Origin: Tangfeifania diversioriginum
GTDB lineage: Bacteria > Bacteroidota > Bacteroidia > Bacteroidales > Prolixibacteraceae
Direction of reading: 5' to 3'
DNA length: 64,000 nt
Assembly (NCBI RefSeq): GCF_900141875.1
Contig: NZ_FQZE01000004.1
Span: 124,001-188,000, forward strand
The notes under the pieces are model-generated. The model saw only the letters and a list, made by a program, of their open reading frames with translations. It was not told where the DNA came from and searched no databases. Numbering within the stretch: the stretch's first letter is position 1; each line of letters opens with the position of its first letter. Made by a program: the position numbers and the translations under genes. This document shows positions 62,900 through 64,000 of this stretch, piece by piece.

Positions 62900-62920
62900 T
62901 AAAATATGTCTTTCATCTTT

Positions 62921-64000
62921 TTAAACCAGCGAAATAAGCACACCCGCAGCAACTGCCGACCCAATAACACCAGAGATGTTACTTGCCATGCAGTATTGCA
63001 AAATGTGATTCCCCGAATTGTATTTCAGTGCCAGTTCGTTAGCTACACGCGAGGCCATGGGCACCGCACTCAGTCCGGTGGCTCCAATCAGCGGGTTAAT
63101 CTTTTTGGTTACAAAAAGGTTATACCCCTTCACAGCCAGAATTCCCCCGGTAATTGAAAAAGCAAAAGCGATAAAACCTCCAACAATAATCCCCAGTGTT
63201 TTGGGTGTCAGGAATACTTCCGCCGTCATGGTTGCTCCTACTGTAAGGCCAAGGAAAATTGTTGCGGTATTCATTATTGGCCCCGAAGCAGCATCGGCCA
63301 GGCGGCTGGTGGCAGTTCCTACCTCTTTCACAAGGTTGCCGAACAGCAACATTCCCAACAACGGCACAGACGAAGGCACAAAAATGGCCACAATGGTTCC
63401 CAGCAAAATTGGGAACATGATTTTAACGGCTTTCAGGTTCTTGATTTTCCGTTTCGACGGATATTTTTTATCCATCTCTTTCATATTGATTTTAAACTCT
63501 TTCGGGGTAATCAATAGCTTAGACACCAGCGGTATAATAACCGGTACCAAAGCCATGTACGAATAGGCCGCAATGGCAATTGGTCCCAAAAGATGCGGAG
63601 CCAGTTTAATGGTGGTGTAAATGGCTGTAGGGCCATCTGCACCACCAATAATACCAAGTGATGCCGCTTCGTTCAGGTTAAATCCCAGCAGAATTGCACC
63701 AATTAGCACACTGAAAATTCCGATTTGGGCAGCTGCCCCAAAAAAGGCCAGTCGCAGATTGCGGAGCATCGGGCCAAAGTCGGTAAGCGCCCCCACCCCC
63801 ATAAAAATGATGGGTGGCAGAAACCCTGTTTTGATAAGCGAATAGTACAGGAAATTAAGAATCCCAAATTCGTTCGCAATTTCAAACAGGTTTTTGTAGC
63901 GCCCTTCCCCCAGTTCTATATTCGATGCATCGACAATACCCATTTCGGCTCCCGGAAAATTGGCTACTAAAACGCCAAACCCAATGGGAATGAGCAATAG
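62921..64000 (-). CDS. Sodium-pumping decarboxylase subunit beta, N-terminus beyond the window
   Basis: The open frame of 360 codons continues past the window end, so the N-terminal part is missing. It has many membrane segments and the family motifs GGADGPTAIYTT (sodium-binding Asp), TATIFLGLTVGATM and GATGLSAVPMASRVANELALKY, ending GSAVAAGVLISLV. This is the beta subunit of oxaloacetate/glutaconyl-CoA/methylmalonyl-CoA decarboxylase, which couples decarboxylation of carboxybiotin to sodium export. Which carboxyl donor is used depends on the alpha subunit, which is not in the window. Confidence 0.95.
   Translation of the reverse strand, partial: LLLIPIGFGVLVANFPGAEMGIVDASNIELGEGRYKNLFEIANEFGILNFLYYSLIKTGFLPPIIFMGVGALTDFGPMLRNLRLAFFGAAAQIGIFSVLIGAILLGFNLNEAASLGIIGGADGPTAIYTTIKLAPHLLGPIAIAAYSYMALVPVIIPLVSKLLITPKEFKINMKEMDKKYPSKRKIKNLKAVKIMFPILLGTIVAIFVPSSVPLLGMLLFGNLVKEVGTATSRLADAASGPIMNTATIFLGLTVGATMTAEVFLTPKTLGIIVGGFIAFAFSITGGILAVKGYNLFVTKKINPLIGATGLSAVPMASRVANELALKYNSGNHILQYCMASNISGVIGSAVAAGVLISLV

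Overview
The window looks like chromosomal DNA of a Bacteroidota bacterium, most likely of the class Bacteroidia (Marinilabiliales/Prolixibacteraceae-like; the rank is inference). Evidence: several promoters match the Bacteroidota form TTTG-N18-20-TAnnTTTG (SRP RNA, tRNA operon, tetR, fabG, ferredoxin); Shine-Dalgarno sites are scarce; a secreted protein ends in a type IX secretion (T9SS) C-terminal domain; and families typical of the phylum are present (DUF4199, GH92 mannosidase, patatin with outer-membrane barrel, sialidase lipoprotein, IS1380). Most of the window is ordinary chromosome, with a more variable stretch at about 14.4-26.5 kb.

Layout. 0-2 kb: a minus-strand operon of DUF4199 protein, GtrB/DPM1-like glycosyltransferase and a membrane protein cut by the window edge. 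2.1-3.2 kb: SRP RNA, tRNA-Thr(UGU), tRNA-Tyr(GUA), then three tandem decayed tRNA-Tyr copies carrying hairpin inserts. 3.4-9.8 kb: sialidase-like lipoprotein, a small membrane protein coupled to a His-rich outer-membrane protein, UspA, phosphotriesterase-like lipoprotein, DMT permease and a MazF/PemK toxin-antitoxin pair. 9.8-14.4 kb: pheT, then a FabF-type synthase behind a TetR gene whose promoter contains a palindrome. 14.5-17.8 kb: small hypothetical gene, gutted secreted-protein pseudogene, serine hydrolase, Qnr-like pentapeptide protein, HD phosphohydrolase. 18.2-26.5 kb: hypothetical gene, IS1380 element with a nonsense-mutated transposase, a split AraC/TolB/TPR regulator and a 1120-residue FG-GAP/T9SS protein.

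26.6-34 kb: mnmE, Sir2 deacylase, fabG, then a tight plus-strand run of DUF4422 glycosyltransferase, sulfotransferase, PfkB kinase and Cache-SpoIIE phosphatase. 34-43 kb: clpC, gyrA, TPR lipoprotein, a strongly structured intergenic element, and an ExbB-ExbD-TonB-like operon. 43-51 kb: GH92 mannosidase, YitT, patatin/OMP protein, and an unusual repeat protein fused to a catalytically degenerate GH16-like domain. 51-64 kb: nucleoside phosphorylase, SirB1-like protein, Tat-exported TIM-barrel protein, histidine degradation genes (hutI, ftcD), YfcC transporter, ferredoxin, ZIP transporter, endonuclease III, ABC-F ATPase and the beta subunit of a Na+-pumping decarboxylase (cut by the window end).

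I did not find a clear defence island, prophage, CRISPR array or biosynthetic cluster. The best candidates for something undescribed are the tRNA-Tyr-like tandem array, the cytoplasmic S/LK-repeat protein with a pseudo-GH16 domain, the structured element at 40.74 kb, and the DUF4422-sulfotransferase-PfkB-SpoIIE operon.
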